Positions 16,735-28,688 of a stretch of 64,000 nt of DNA are shown here, piece after piece. The stretch is taken from positions 1 to 64,000 of the forward strand of contig CANMSH010000004.1 of the NCBI GenBank assembly GCA_947500525.1, read 5' to 3'. How positions within the stretch are numbered: the stretch's first letter is position 1; each line of letters begins with the position of its first letter. Below the pieces are notes generated by a model. It was not told where the DNA came from. It saw only the letters and a program-made list of their open reading frames with translations, and searched no databases. The DNA comes from an uncultured Flavobacteriaceae bacterium. Its GTDB lineage: Bacteria > Bacteroidota > Bacteroidia > Flavobacteriales > Flavobacteriaceae. Made by a program: the position numbers and the translations under genes.

Positions 16735-17151
16735 CTATCCAAAGGCTAACAAATCTGGTTCTAGATATTCTTGTTTTGCGATTTGATCATTAAAGATATC
16801 TATTTCATAATGTGTCTTTAAGAGACCAACAAAGTCATTTTTTAATTGCGGATACTCAACAAGAAAACTATTAAAATCTAAAGCTTTCGATTTATCAATA
16901 AAATGGTGTACCACTTTTGCCGAGGCTATCGTTAATGTTTTATTGTACTTCGTGCCGTCTCCATATTTATTATCGCAATTAGCAATTTGCTTAGTAAGGT
17001 TTTCTATGGCTTGATCGAGACCGTATTTTGTAATGTGTATATAAGATAATCTAAGGTGAGCTTCATGCGTAAATAGTACCGCCGGAACATCACAAGTGCT
17101 AAATTTATCTTCTAACTCGTCGTTGGTTAAGAGATGATGTTTTTCAGTCAT
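16735..17151 (-). CDS. Conserved hypothetical protein
   Basis: A 138-residue soluble protein, probably all-alpha. It carries a distinct FTHEAHLRLSYIHI segment (residues 28-41), whose two His and Glu could bind a metal, and a later KVVHHFIDKS. No signal peptide or membrane segment is visible. I recall similar short proteins annotated only as hypothetical. It follows 51 nt upstream of the secreted lipocalin-like gene on the same strand, without clear functional relation. Confidence 0.68.
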   Translation of the reverse strand: MTEKHHLLTNDELEDKFSTCDVPAVLFTHEAHLRLSYIHITKYGLDQAIENLTKQIANCDNKYGDGTKYNKTLTIASAKVVHHFIDKSKALDFNSFLVEYPQLKNDFVGLLKTHYEIDIFNDQIAKQEYLEPDLLAFG

Positions 17152-17325
17152 TTTTGTAGGGTTTAAAAATACCTAAACCTCTTCATAGCTTAACGAAGTT
17201 ACCCAATAAAATGAGAAAAACAAATTTATTTTATCAACATGGATGTTTTCGTTGTTTAAAATTTCAAAGGTTTGATAGCATCTAATAATAATGATATTTC
17301 TGTTTTTTTATATCTTGAAGGCTAA

Positions 17326-18423
17326 ATGACACACCCCAAATATATTCGATACTTTAAGCAAATTCTTCCTTTCGGAATGATATGGTTCATATTTGCGTTT
17401 ATCTATTGTCTACTAGAGTATGGTTTGTTAGGAGATCTTGAAGCCTATCCAACTACAGGCAACCCCTATGATTTTAAACAGAGTTTTCTTTTTACATTAT
17501 CGTTTAGTTTTTTTATTGGCTTGATGCAAGGTGTAATTGAAGTTAGTTGGCTGAGAAAACAGTTTGGGAACAATAGTTTATGGATGAAAATTGTCCTTAA
17601 AAGTTCTTTTTATTTAATACTTACGATAGTAGTAATTGTACTGATGTCAATATTAAATAATGTATTGTATGTTAGCGAGGTAACAGCGATTGAAGATTTA
17701 AAAAAGTTCATGAGTGTTTTTGCTTTTTGGAGTATTGTTCTTTTTGTGATTGTCATTTCAGGAATTGCGGTATTTTTTTCTGAAATAAGTGAATATTTTG
17801 GAGATGGTGTCTTCTTTAATTTTTTCTTTGGGAAATACCATCGACCTATTCAAGAAAAGAGAATTTTTATGTTTCTCGATATGAAATCTTCAACAACAAT
17901 TGCTGAAGAGATAGGTCATAAACGGTATTTTGATTTGATTAAAGATTATTATGCTGACATGACAGATCCAATTGTCGAAACGTTTGGCGAAATATATCAA
18001 TATGTTGGCGATGAGATAGTAGTGTCATGGCAAGCAAAGAGAGGCCTATATAACAATAATTGTATTGCTTGTTTTGATAAAATTTCTACCATATTTGAAA
18101 AGAGAAAGTCCTATTATATAGAAACTTTTGGAATTGCTCCAGAATTCAAAGCCGGTTATCATTTAGGAGAGGTTACATCAGGTGAAATTGGTATTGCGAA
18201 AAGAGACATTGTTTATACGGGAGACATACTCAATACCACAGCTCGAATTCAAGAGAAATGTAATACTTACGATGCCAAAATTTTAATCTCAGGAGAACTC
18301 TATAGTGAATTAACAGAAACGACTAATTTTTCGAGTACTAAAATTGGGGAGTTATTACTAAGAGGTAAGAGACAAGTGGTGCAATTGTACAAAGTTGATT
18401 TTGATTTTTTTAAGAAGGTATAA
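17326..18423 (+). CDS. Membrane-bound class III adenylate/guanylate cyclase
   Basis: A 365-residue protein with four N-terminal membrane helices (about residues 14-32, 52-72, 88-112 and 128-152) and a C-terminal class III cyclase homology domain. Metal-binding Asp residues are D185 (FLDMKSST) and D229 (YVGDE); the transition-state pair is N303 and R307 (LNTTAR). The usual purine-selecting Lys of K-x-x-G-D is Gln225, whereas the Asp partner D294 is kept. Product (cAMP or other) is therefore uncertain. It is followed by a 36-bp palindrome shared with katG. Confidence 0.88.
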   Translation: MTHPKYIRYFKQILPFGMIWFIFAFIYCLLEYGLLGDLEAYPTTGNPYDFKQSFLFTLSFSFFIGLMQGVIEVSWLRKQFGNNSLWMKIVLKSSFYLILTIVVIVLMSILNNVLYVSEVTAIEDLKKFMSVFAFWSIVLFVIVISGIAVFFSEISEYFGDGVFFNFFFGKYHRPIQEKRIFMFLDMKSSTTIAEEIGHKRYFDLIKDYYADMTDPIVETFGEIYQYVGDEIVVSWQAKRGLYNNNCIACFDKISTIFEKRKSYYIETFGIAPEFKAGYHLGEVTSGEIGIAKRDIVYTGDILNTTARIQEKCNTYDAKILISGELYSELTETTNFSSTKIGELLLRGKRQVVQLYKVDFDFFKKV

Positions 18424-18425
18424 AA

Positions 18426-18461
18426 AAAGTCAGTATCATTAAGCTTAATGATACTGACTTT
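18426..18461. terminator. 36-bp perfect palindrome, terminator for katG and probably the cyclase
   Basis: AAAGTCAGTATCATTAAG (18426-18443) is followed directly by its exact reverse complement (18444-18461). On the reverse strand it ends in a seven-T run, making it a good terminator for katG; on the forward strand the T-run is short (TTT). Confidence 0.8.
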
Positions 18462-18483
18462 AAGGTTATACGTATGTGGTCAG

Positions 18484-20697
<2,214 letters not shown>

Positions 20698-20920
20698 TTA
20701 AAGTTTTATATAATGATTGCTGAACACGAATATATTCAACATATTTTTCCAAGTTAAAATTACAAAATTTGAATAGAGAATTTATATCTTTAAATTGATA
20801 GTTTTTATTTTAGAATAAATAAATCCTATGATGCCAATAAAAGAATAAAATATTCCTGATGAATATTGGTTGTAAAGACTAATTATTACTACTTTTAAAC
20901 CTCATTTAAATATACATAAA

Positions 20921-21427
20921 ATGGCTTCAATAACATTAAAAGGAAATACAATTCATTCAAATGGCGAACTGCCGGCTTTAGGAACGATGGCTCCAAATTT
21001 TACACTGACAAAAACGGACTTGTCGACATCAAGTCTTTCTGACTATAAAGGTTCTAAAGTGGTGCTAAATATTTTTCCGAGTATCGATACAGGTACGTGT
21101 GCCGCTTCTGTGAGACAATTCAATCAAGAAGCAGCAGAGTTAGAAAATACTAAAGTGTTATGTGTTTCTCGGGATTTACCGTTTGCTCAAGCTCGTTTTT
21201 GTGGTGCGGAAGGAATAGAAAACGTCATAAATTTATCAGATTTTGGTACCGGCGCTTTTGGTAAAGACTATGGTTTAGAAATTATTGATGGTCCATTAAA
21301 AAACTTACATTCTCGAGCTGTAATTGTATTAGATGAGTCTGGTAAAGTACTCTATACAGAACAGGTTGGTGAAATTGTAGATGAACCAAATTACAAAGCG
21401 GCATTGGAAGCATTACTTCCAGAGTAA
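20921..21427 (+). CDS. tpx: Thiol peroxidase
   Basis: A 168-residue atypical 2-Cys peroxiredoxin. Peroxidatic Cys60 lies in FPSIDTGTCAAS and resolving Cys94 in ARFCGAEG, spaced as in Tpx. The LFV-type N-terminus (ITLKGNTIHSNGELPALGTMAPNFTL) matches the family, as does the length. It reduces peroxides using thioredoxin. It is divergent from katG and 27 nt upstream of the diacylglycerol-kinase-like gene, so those two may be co-transcribed. Confidence 0.96.
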   Translation: MASITLKGNTIHSNGELPALGTMAPNFTLTKTDLSTSSLSDYKGSKVVLNIFPSIDTGTCAASVRQFNQEAAELENTKVLCVSRDLPFAQARFCGAEGIENVINLSDFGTGAFGKDYGLEIIDGPLKNLHSRAVIVLDESGKVLYTEQVGEIVDEPNYKAALEALLPE

Positions 21428-21454
21428 TTATCTTTCAAATTACGAACCTAGAAA

Positions 21455-21826
21455 ATGGAAGATCAAAAAGATGGTTTTATAATTGGAAGACTTCGTAGTT
21501 TTAAATATGCTGCACGGGGGATGATGTTATTGCTCAAAACCGAACATAGCATTATGGTTCAATTTGTCGTTGCTATTATTATGACAATTGTAGGTTTTAT
21601 ATTCAATATTTCTTCCATTGAATGGATGTTTCAATTCTTGGCAATTGGTTTGGTATTGGTTGCTGAAGCAGTAAATACTTCTATCGAAAAATTGTCCGAT
21701 TTTGTGCATCCTAAATTTCATAAAGATATCGGTTTTATAAAGGATATTTCGGCAGCTGCACCTGCTTTTGCGGCATTGGTAGCGCTGATAATTGGTTTTA
21801 TTATTTACCTTCCCAAAATTTTTTAA
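21455..21826 (+). CDS. Diacylglycerol/undecaprenol kinase family membrane protein
   Basis: A 123-residue small integral membrane kinase of the DgkA family. Three membrane helices (about residues 35-55, 57-75 and 95-120) surround the signature EAVNTSIEKLSDFVHP, which carries the catalytic Glu and nucleotide-contacting residues; AARGMMLLLKTEHS matches the N-terminal amphipathic helix with the family's conserved Glu/His region. It phosphorylates diacylglycerol or undecaprenol; which one is not decidable here. It is followed 64 nt later by ftsK. Confidence 0.9.
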   Translation: MEDQKDGFIIGRLRSFKYAARGMMLLLKTEHSIMVQFVVAIIMTIVGFIFNISSIEWMFQFLAIGLVLVAEAVNTSIEKLSDFVHPKFHKDIGFIKDISAAAPAFAALVALIIGFIIYLPKIF

Positions 21827-21890
21827 GTTTAACAAACGACATTAATTACTCACATATTTTTGTGTATTTTTGTGAGATACATTTTTATTG

Positions 21891-24290
21891 ATGGCAAAAA
21901 AGAAAAAGGCAACAACAAAAAAGAAGCGAAATAATCGTGTGGTGAACTTTTTTAAAAGTAAACAAACACATTTAATTTTTGGTGTTTTTTTAACCTTACT
22001 CAGCGTATTCTTATTGGTTTCTTTTGTCTCCTTTTTTTCGAATTGGCAGGCAGATCAAAGTCAACTAGAGGTATTCACAGATCGTATTAACGAGACCAAA
22101 AATTCTTTAGGGAAAATTGGTGCTCAAATTAGCCATTTTTTAATCTACAAAGGTTTTGGTATAGCTGCTTTCGGACTACCTATTTTGTTATTTTTTACTG
22201 GAATGGTCGCTATTTTTCATTTGCCATTAAAGCAAGTGCGAAAAATGTGGTTTTGGGGTATTACAAGTATGTTTTGGCTTTCATTAGCCTTGGGCTTTTT
22301 CTTTACAAGTAATGCATTGTTGGCGGGAGTTGTTGGGTACGAGATGAATGATTTTTTAAATGATTTTATCGGTCGAGTAGGCGTATTCTTATTATTACTT
22401 TTTAGCCTGTTAGCAGTGCTTATTTTTAGGTTGAAATTAACACCCGAAATGTTAAAAGAAAAACTTCCTAAAAAGAAACCAACAGCTGATGGTGCAGCCA
22501 TTCTTGATGACGTGACAGAAGAAGGTTACATCAGCGAAGCTATTTCTGAAGAACCCATGTCAGAAATTGAATTCAATATTGATACAAAAGAGAAAGAGAA
22601 GGTAGCGGATAGAATTAAAAGTCCAGAACTTGAGTTTGAAAAGAATACAGCTCCGGTAAAAATTGAGAAACCTATTGAAGTTGTAGAATCTAAGGAAGAA
22701 GTTGAAATTCTAGTTGAAAAGACCTTGGAAGAGGATCAATTGGTTGAGAATTTGTCGAATAAATTGGTTGAGGATTTTGGAGAATTCGATCCAACGTTAG
22801 AATTGGCTAATTATAAGTTTCCACCTTTAGATCTTTTAAGAGATTATGATAATGAGAATATAAAAATTGATCAAGGAGAGTTAGAACTAAATAAGAATAA
22901 AATTGTTGATACACTAAGCAATTATAAAATAGGAATTGCGAGTATTAAGGCTACAATTGGTCCTACGGTTACGCTTTACGAGATTGTTCCAGACAAGGGA
23001 GTTCGTATTTCTAAAATTAAAAATTTAGAAGATGATATTGCATTGTCATTAGCAGCTCTGGGTATTCGAATTATTGCACCAATACCGGGTAAAGGTACTA
23101 TAGGAATAGAGGTGCCTAACAAAAATTCGACTATTGTCTCTATGAAATCGGTGTTATCCACACAAAAATTTCAAAAAGCAAAAATGGAATTACCGTTAGC
23201 ATTAGGAAAGACCATTTCTAATGAAACCTTTGTAATCGATTTGGCGAAAATGCCTCACCTGTTAATGGCAGGTGCTACGGGGCAAGGTAAATCTGTAGGT
23301 TTAAATGCGGTTCTTACCTCCTTATTGTACAAGAAGCACCCTGCTGAAGTAAAATTTGTGTTAGTAGATCCTAAAAAAGTTGAGTTAACACTGTTTAATA
23401 AAATAGAACGACATTATTTAGCAAAGCTGCCAGATTCTGAAGATGCCATTATAACAGATACAGCGAAGGTCGTAAATACCTTAAATTCTTTATGTATCGA
23501 GATGGATGATCGTTATAATTTGTTGAAAGATGCGTACGTTCGAAACATTAAAGAATACAATGAAAAGTTCAAAGCAAGAAAATTGAATCCAGAAAATGGG
23601 CACAAATTCTTACCTTACATTGTATTAGTTATTGATGAGTTTGCCGATTTAATTATGACGGCAGGAAAAGAAGTGGAAGCTCCTATTGCGAGATTAGCTC
23701 AATTGGCGAGGGCGATCGGTATTCATTTAATTGTAGCTACACAGCGTCCATCGGTAAATGTAATAACGGGATTAATAAAAGCAAATTTCCCTACAAGAGT
23801 TGCTTTTAGAGTAACTTCTAAAATTGATTCAAGAACAATATTAGATGCGCAAGGAGCGGATCAACTTATTGGTAAAGGAGATATGTTAATTTCTACAGGA
23901 AGTGAATTGACACGTTTGCAATGTGCATTTGTGGATACCCCAGAAGTTGATAAAATCACCGATTTTATTGGTTCTCAAAAGGCCTATGCGAGCGCACATC
24001 AATTACCAGAATATGTAGGTGAAGAAAGTGGCACAAGTCTTGATATAGACATTGATGACAGGGATAAATTGTTTGAAGAAGCGGCACATGTGATTGTAAA
24101 TGCTCAACAAGGTTCGGCTTCTTTATTACAACGAAAATTAAAATTAGGATATAATAGGGCAGGGCGTATTATAGATCAATTAGAAGCATCAGGAATTGTT
24201 GGTCCGTTTGAAGGAAGCAAAGCAAGGCAAGTGCTTGTAACAGATATTTTAGCGCTCGAAGAACATTTGAAAAATGAAAAAAACAGATAA
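21891..24290 (+). CDS. ftsK: DNA translocase FtsK
   Basis: A 799-residue motor with four N-terminal membrane helices (residues 25-185), an acidic linker (residues 190-300), the alpha/beta motor and a C-terminal gamma winged helix. Walker A is GATGQGKSVG near residue 460, Walker B IVLVIDEFADL near residue 580; the gamma domain spans the last 65 residues (QQGSASLLQRKLKLGYNRAGRIIDQLE). It pumps DNA during chromosome segregation at the septum. The linker is much shorter than in E. coli, as usual in Bacteroidota. ATG 21891 is preferred over the adjacent TTG 21888. Confidence 0.95.
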   Translation: MAKKKKATTKKKRNNRVVNFFKSKQTHLIFGVFLTLLSVFLLVSFVSFFSNWQADQSQLEVFTDRINETKNSLGKIGAQISHFLIYKGFGIAAFGLPILLFFTGMVAIFHLPLKQVRKMWFWGITSMFWLSLALGFFFTSNALLAGVVGYEMNDFLNDFIGRVGVFLLLLFSLLAVLIFRLKLTPEMLKEKLPKKKPTADGAAILDDVTEEGYISEAISEEPMSEIEFNIDTKEKEKVADRIKSPELEFEKNTAPVKIEKPIEVVESKEEVEILVEKTLEEDQLVENLSNKLVEDFGEFDPTLELANYKFPPLDLLRDYDNENIKIDQGELELNKNKIVDTLSNYKIGIASIKATIGPTVTLYEIVPDKGVRISKIKNLEDDIALSLAALGIRIIAPIPGKGTIGIEVPNKNSTIVSMKSVLSTQKFQKAKMELPLALGKTISNETFVIDLAKMPHLLMAGATGQGKSVGLNAVLTSLLYKKHPAEVKFVLVDPKKVELTLFNKIERHYLAKLPDSEDAIITDTAKVVNTLNSLCIEMDDRYNLLKDAYVRNIKEYNEKFKARKLNPENGHKFLPYIVLVIDEFADLIMTAGKEVEAPIARLAQLARAIGIHLIVATQRPSVNVITGLIKANFPTRVAFRVTSKIDSRTILDAQGADQLIGKGDMLISTGSELTRLQCAFVDTPEVDKITDFIGSQKAYASAHQLPEYVGEESGTSLDIDIDDRDKLFEEAAHVIVNAQQGSASLLQRKLKLGYNRAGRIIDQLEASGIVGPFEGSKARQVLVTDILALEEHLKNEKNR

Positions 24291-24291
24291 A

Positions 24292-24939
24292 ATGAAAAAA
24301 GTAATACTTCTATTTGTGATGCTATTGAGTAGTTTTAGTATCACGGCTCAAAGTGATAGTAAATCTAAAAAGTTACTCGATGAGGTTTCAGCTAAAATGA
24401 ATACCTATCAAAATATTTATGTTGAATTTAAGTATGTTTTAGATAATACGAAAGAAAAAGTGCACCAAGAAACCAGAGGTAATGCAACCTTAAAAGGTGA
24501 TTTGTACAACGTTAATTTCCTAGGAACAAATCAATTATATGATGGTAAAAAAGTGTTTACAATAATTCCAGAAGATGAAGAGGTGAATATTTCTGATGCA
24601 GATGCAGATGATGATAATACATTGACACCGTCAAAATTCTTTTCTTTTTATAAGAAAGGTTTTACGTACACATGGGATGAGGTAAAAAATATGAATGGAA
24701 GAAAAATTCAATTTGTAAAATTAATGCCTATTGATAGTAATTCTGAAATTAAAAATGTCTTGCTCGGAATTGATATTAAAACAAAGCATATTTACAATTT
24801 GATAGAAAAAGGTAAAAATTCAACAGTAACTACCTTGACCATTTCTAAATTTAAAACAAATCAGCCTTTATCGAGTAAGTTATTTACGTTCGATGAAACC
24901 AAATATAAGAAAGAAGGATATTTGATAAATAAGCTTTAA
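24292..24939 (+). CDS. LolA-like outer-membrane lipoprotein carrier protein
   Basis: A 215-residue periplasmic protein. Start ATG 24292 sits 1 nt after the ftsK stop and gives a normal signal peptide (MKKVILLFVMLLSSFSITAQSD); ATG 24274 inside ftsK would add only six charged residues. The mature part has the LolA half-barrel pattern (MNTYQNIYVEFKY..., GNATLKGDLYNVNFLGTNQLYDGKKVFTIIPEDEEV, NQPLSSKLFTFDETKYKKEG). It should carry lipoproteins released by a LolCDE complex across the periplasm. Likely in one transcript with ftsK. Confidence 0.87.
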   Translation: MKKVILLFVMLLSSFSITAQSDSKSKKLLDEVSAKMNTYQNIYVEFKYVLDNTKEKVHQETRGNATLKGDLYNVNFLGTNQLYDGKKVFTIIPEDEEVNISDADADDDNTLTPSKFFSFYKKGFTYTWDEVKNMNGRKIQFVKLMPIDSNSEIKNVLLGIDIKTKHIYNLIEKGKNSTVTTLTISKFKTNQPLSSKLFTFDETKYKKEGYLINKL

Positions 24940-24966
24940 GCTAAAGCTAATTTTATAAAATAATTA

Positions 24967-24998
24967 AGTATCCCGTAATCACGGGATACTTTTTTTTT
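24967..24998 (+). terminator. Intrinsic terminator after the LolA-like gene
   Basis: Arms AGTATCCCGT (24967-24976) and ACGGGATACT (24981-24990) form a perfect 10-bp stem with a 4-nt loop, followed by nine T. It closes the tpx/dgk/ftsK/lolA run. Confidence 0.92.
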
Positions 24999-25027
24999 GT
25001 GTAATTTTGATCTCGTAAAATTGATTA

Positions 25028-26473
25028 GTGAAAATCTTAAACAAGTACATACTTAAGAGTTTTTTAAAACCATTTTTAGCCACATTTTTTGTGGTTCTTT
25101 TTGTTTTAGTAATGCAAACTCTATGGTTGCAATTTGATAAGATTGCGGGTAAAGGAATTAGTATTATTATCATCTTAAAATTTTTGGGATACATTGCTCA
25201 AATGATGGTATCTACGGCATTACCTATTGCCATTTTGTTGTCATCAATTATGGCACTAGGTACCCTATCAGAAAATTATGAATTCGCGGCAGTAAAATCC
25301 GCAGGAGTATCTTTACATCGATTTATTAGACCTTTAATTATATTGATGATTGTACTTAGTGGTCTTAACTTTTTAGTGTTGAATTACGCTTTTCCTAGAG
25401 CGGCTTTTAAGTTTAAGAACTTATTGGTCGATATGCAAAAGACCAAGCCAGCATTGGCTTTAATACCTGGAACTTTTAATACAGAAATACCTGGATATAG
25501 CATCAAGTTTGCAGAAAAGTATGGAGAGGAAAAAAATAAATTAAGAGATGTACATATTTATTATGATCTTAATAAGGGTACTTCGAATGTTAAGGTAATT
25601 AAGGCCGAAAAAGGAAAAATAACGACAGAAGAGGGAAGTAAGTATATGACTTTGGTACTAGAGAATGGTTACCATTATGAAGATTTAATCAATAATAGAA
25701 ATCGTTCTTTTAACAAATCAAGAAACATGCCTTTCACAAATTCTTCTTTTAAGGAATATACTGTGAATATTGATGTTTCAGAACTTGGTCGAATGGGTGT
25801 GGCCGATTATAAAAGCGATCGAGAAATGCTGAGTCTAAAACAATTAGACTATTACAGAGACTCATTGAAAATTCCATATGATGAATTTATAACTGCGAAA
25901 GCCAGTAATTTTTATAAAAGACATGGGTTGGCCAATATGTATAACGATTCTTTATTTAAAGCTGAATTCGATCCTGATGTGTTAAAGAATTTTGATAGTA
26001 TTGGAAAACTAGCTGTCGTTGATAATTCGTTGAGCGCCATCGATAGAATACTAACCGAAATTAAAGGATATAAAAAGACATTTAAGGACAAACAAAAATT
26101 TCTAAATGTATACGATACAGAATATCACAAGCGATTGGCTTTTTCATTTGCTTGTCTTGTTCTTTTCTTTATTGGAGCTCCGTTAGGTTCGATTATAAGA
26201 AAAGGAGGGTTTGGGTTGCCTATGATACTTGCTATTATTATTTTTGTCATCTATTTTTTCATTTCTACATTAGGAAAGAAAATGGCAGAAGCAAGTGCAA
26301 TTACAGCAGTTTTTGGAGGCTGGATGGCAACGATCATAACCTTACCTTTTGGTTTGCTTTTAATGAGAAGAGCGACTAGAGATAAAGGTATTTTTGATAT
26401 AGATCTTTTTTTACGACCTATAACGAACTTCTTTAAAGGAATTTTCAAACCAAAAGGGATAAAGAATAATTAA
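25028..26473 (+). CDS. LptF/LptG family lipopolysaccharide export permease
   Basis: A 481-residue YjgP/YjgQ-family membrane protein, the transmembrane part of the LptB2FG transporter that extracts LPS from the inner membrane. Three N-terminal helices (residues 12-35, 45-75, 97-117), a periplasmic beta-jellyroll (about 120-330) and three C-terminal helices (about 365-455) with the [16 protein letters not shown] turn are visible. The start is GTG 25028 ([16 protein letters not shown]), which fits the family. ribB follows 1 nt after its stop. A TAATTTTG box at 25002-25009 could start the transcript. Confidence 0.9.
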   Translation: MKILNKYILKSFLKPFLATFFVVLFVLVMQTLWLQFDKIAGKGISIIIILKFLGYIAQMMVSTALPIAILLSSIMALGTLSENYEFAAVKSAGVSLHRFIRPLIILMIVLSGLNFLVLNYAFPRAAFKFKNLLVDMQKTKPALALIPGTFNTEIPGYSIKFAEKYGEEKNKLRDVHIYYDLNKGTSNVKVIKAEKGKITTEEGSKYMTLVLENGYHYEDLINNRNRSFNKSRNMPFTNSSFKEYTVNIDVSELGRMGVADYKSDREMLSLKQLDYYRDSLKIPYDEFITAKASNFYKRHGLANMYNDSLFKAEFDPDVLKNFDSIGKLAVVDNSLSAIDRILTEIKGYKKTFKDKQKFLNVYDTEYHKRLAFSFACLVLFFIGAPLGSIIRKGGFGLPMILAIIIFVIYFFISTLGKKMAEASAITAVFGGWMATIITLPFGLLLMRRATRDKGIFDIDLFLRPITNFFKGIFKPKGIKNN

Positions 26474-26474
26474 T

Positions 26475-27620
26475 ATGATATCAACTGAAAAAAACATGTT
26501 GAAACTACATACAATTAAAGAGGCAATTGCTGATATAAAAAAAGGAAAACTAATCATTGTAGTCGATGATGAAGATCGCGAAAATGAAGGAGATTTTATA
26601 GCGGCAGCTGAAGCAGTAACTCCTGAAATGATTAATTTCATGTCTACCCATGGTAGGGGACTTATTTGTGCTCCGTTGACAGAAGATAGATGTGAAGAAT
26701 TGAATCTAGATATGATGGTAAAGAATAATACAGTTTTACATCATACTCAGTTTACTGTTTCTGTAGATTTAATTGGTCATGGCTGTACAACGGGTATTTC
26801 GGTACACGATAGGGCAAAAACAATTAAGTCTTTGGTCGATGAAGATACCAAGCCTCATGATCTGGGGAGACCTGGTCATATTTTTCCTCTACAGGCGAAA
26901 AATGGAGGTGTATTACGTCGAACAGGTCATACAGAAGCAGCCATCGACTTAGCGAGACTAGCGGGATTTAAACCTGCAGGAATCTTGGTAGAAATATTAA
27001 ATGAAGATGGTTCTATGGCGCGTTTGCCAGAACTTTTAAAAGTTGCCGAGAAGTTTGATCTTAAAATAATTTCTATTGAAGATTTGGTTGCCTATAGAAT
27101 GCAACATGATTCTCTTATTCAGAAAGTTGAGGACTTTAATTTTCAAACACGGTTTGGTGAGTTTCGTTTAAGGGCTTATCAACAAACTACAAATGATCAA
27201 GTTCATATTGCATTGACCAAAGGAGAATGGGAAGATGATGAGAGTGTAATGGTTCGTGTAAATTCTACACTGATTAATAATGATATCATTAGATTATTGA
27301 CAAATAAACCTGATGATAGCTTCAGTAGAATGTTCAAATTGATTAATGATGAAGGTAAAGGAGCTATAGTTTTTATCAATCAAGAAAATCAATCTTTTAA
27401 TTTGGTCAATAGATTGGCACTGATTAAAGAATTGCAAGATGATAATGATGGGCAAGTACCAAAAATGAAGCTCGATGAGAAAGACTTCGGTATTGGAGCA
27501 CAAATACTTCATGACTTAAACATTAGTAAGTTGCGCTTAATCTCAAACGGTAAGTATATCAAAAAACGTGTAGGTATTATTGGTTATGGTTTAGAGATTG
27601 TAGAGAATGTAGCATATTAA
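26475..27620 (+). CDS. ribB: 3,4-dihydroxy-2-butanone-4-phosphate synthase with degenerate GTP-cyclohydrolase-II domain
   Basis: A 381-residue protein. The N-terminal 210 residues are a complete RibB domain: acid loop [48 protein letters not shown]; it makes the four-carbon precursor of riboflavin. The C-terminal half keeps the RibA fold order ([10 protein letters not shown]..., [13 protein letters not shown]) but lacks the zinc Cys triad CxxxxxxCDC and the catalytic QEGRG/Arg segment (NQENQ here), so it is not expected to have cyclohydrolase activity. It is one nucleotide downstream of lptF/G and upstream of lpxK. Confidence 0.93.
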   Translation: MISTEKNMLKLHTIKEAIADIKKGKLIIVVDDEDRENEGDFIAAAEAVTPEMINFMSTHGRGLICAPLTEDRCEELNLDMMVKNNTVLHHTQFTVSVDLIGHGCTTGISVHDRAKTIKSLVDEDTKPHDLGRPGHIFPLQAKNGGVLRRTGHTEAAIDLARLAGFKPAGILVEILNEDGSMARLPELLKVAEKFDLKIISIEDLVAYRMQHDSLIQKVEDFNFQTRFGEFRLRAYQQTTNDQVHIALTKGEWEDDESVMVRVNSTLINNDIIRLLTNKPDDSFSRMFKLINDEGKGAIVFINQENQSFNLVNRLALIKELQDDNDGQVPKMKLDEKDFGIGAQILHDLNISKLRLISNGKYIKKRVGIIGYGLEIVENVAY

Positions 27621-27643
27621 GCTAATTTTGTACTTTCGCTTTT

Positions 27644-28684
27644 GTGAAAATATTGCGAAAAATATTGTATCCGTTTTCTTTATTGTATGGTGAAATAACC
27701 GCAGCACGCAATAAAATGTACGATACGCAAGTATTGAAATCTTCAAGTTTTGATATTCCTGTAATTGTAGTTGGTAACTTGAGTGTTGGCGGTACAGGAA
27801 AAACTCCACAAATAGAATACCTCGTAAGACTCTTAGAAAACTCCTATACTATTGGTATTTTAAGTAGAGGTTATAAAAGACAGTCTAAGGGCTTTGTGTT
27901 AGCAGGGCCCGATGCCACTGCCAAATCAATTGGTGATGAACCAATGCAATTTTTTAACAAGTTTAAAAAGTGTTTAGTTGCTGTTGATGCCGATCGTGTA
28001 AACGGAATCAACCAACTCAAAGCATTAGATAACCCACCGCAAGTAATTCTATTAGACGATGCTTTTCAGCACAGAAAAGTGTCAGCCGGATTTAATATTT
28101 TATTGACTCCATATTCAAATTTATATGTAGATGATACAATGCTGCCTACAGGTGATTTGCGAGAAAAAGTAAGTGGAGCAAGTCGTGCTCAAGTTATAGT
28201 AGTTACTAAATGTCCTAACAATCTATCTGAAGTCAAACAGTTTGAAATTGCCGATAGATTAAAACCCGAAATGCACCAAACAATTTTCTTTTCTAAAATT
28301 ATGTATGCAGAAACCATCATAGGAGCGTCTTCTATCAAAGTTAATGAGTTGCATATGTATCAGGTACTTTTGGTAACCGGAATTGCAAAAACACAGCCTT
28401 TATGTGATTTTTTAAATAGTAAAAATGTTGATTATAAACATTTTAAATATAAGGATCATCATGAATTTTCTGAAAAAGATTTGTTGAAAATCAACACAGG
28501 TTTCGAGAAGATTAAATCTAATAAAAAGTTAATATTAACGACAGAAAAAGACTATGTTAGAACTTTTAATGCAAGTCATAAGCATGTATATTATTTACCT
28601 ATCGAAACAACCTTTTTAGACCATCAAAATGACTTTGATATACTTATCAAGAAATATGTTGATGAACATTTTGACAAGGCCTAA
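27644..28684 (+). CDS. lpxK: Tetraacyldisaccharide 4'-kinase
   Basis: A 346-residue membrane-associated kinase that phosphorylates the 4'-position of the lipid A disaccharide. The N-terminal ILRKILYPFSLLYGEITAARNKMYD helix docks in the membrane; the P-loop NLSVGGTGKTP is at residues 43-53 and the QVILLDDAFQHRKV region follows near residue 130. The length is usual. The start is GTG 27644, 23 nt after ribB. Together with the LptF/G-like permease this makes an LPS biogenesis run interrupted by ribB. Confidence 0.93.
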   Translation: MKILRKILYPFSLLYGEITAARNKMYDTQVLKSSSFDIPVIVVGNLSVGGTGKTPQIEYLVRLLENSYTIGILSRGYKRQSKGFVLAGPDATAKSIGDEPMQFFNKFKKCLVAVDADRVNGINQLKALDNPPQVILLDDAFQHRKVSAGFNILLTPYSNLYVDDTMLPTGDLREKVSGASRAQVIVVTKCPNNLSEVKQFEIADRLKPEMHQTIFFSKIMYAETIIGASSIKVNELHMYQVLLVTGIAKTQPLCDFLNSKNVDYKHFKYKDHHEFSEKDLLKINTGFEKIKSNKKLILTTEKDYVRTFNASHKHVYYLPIETTFLDHQNDFDILIKKYVDEHFDKA

Positions 28685-28688
28685 GCGT

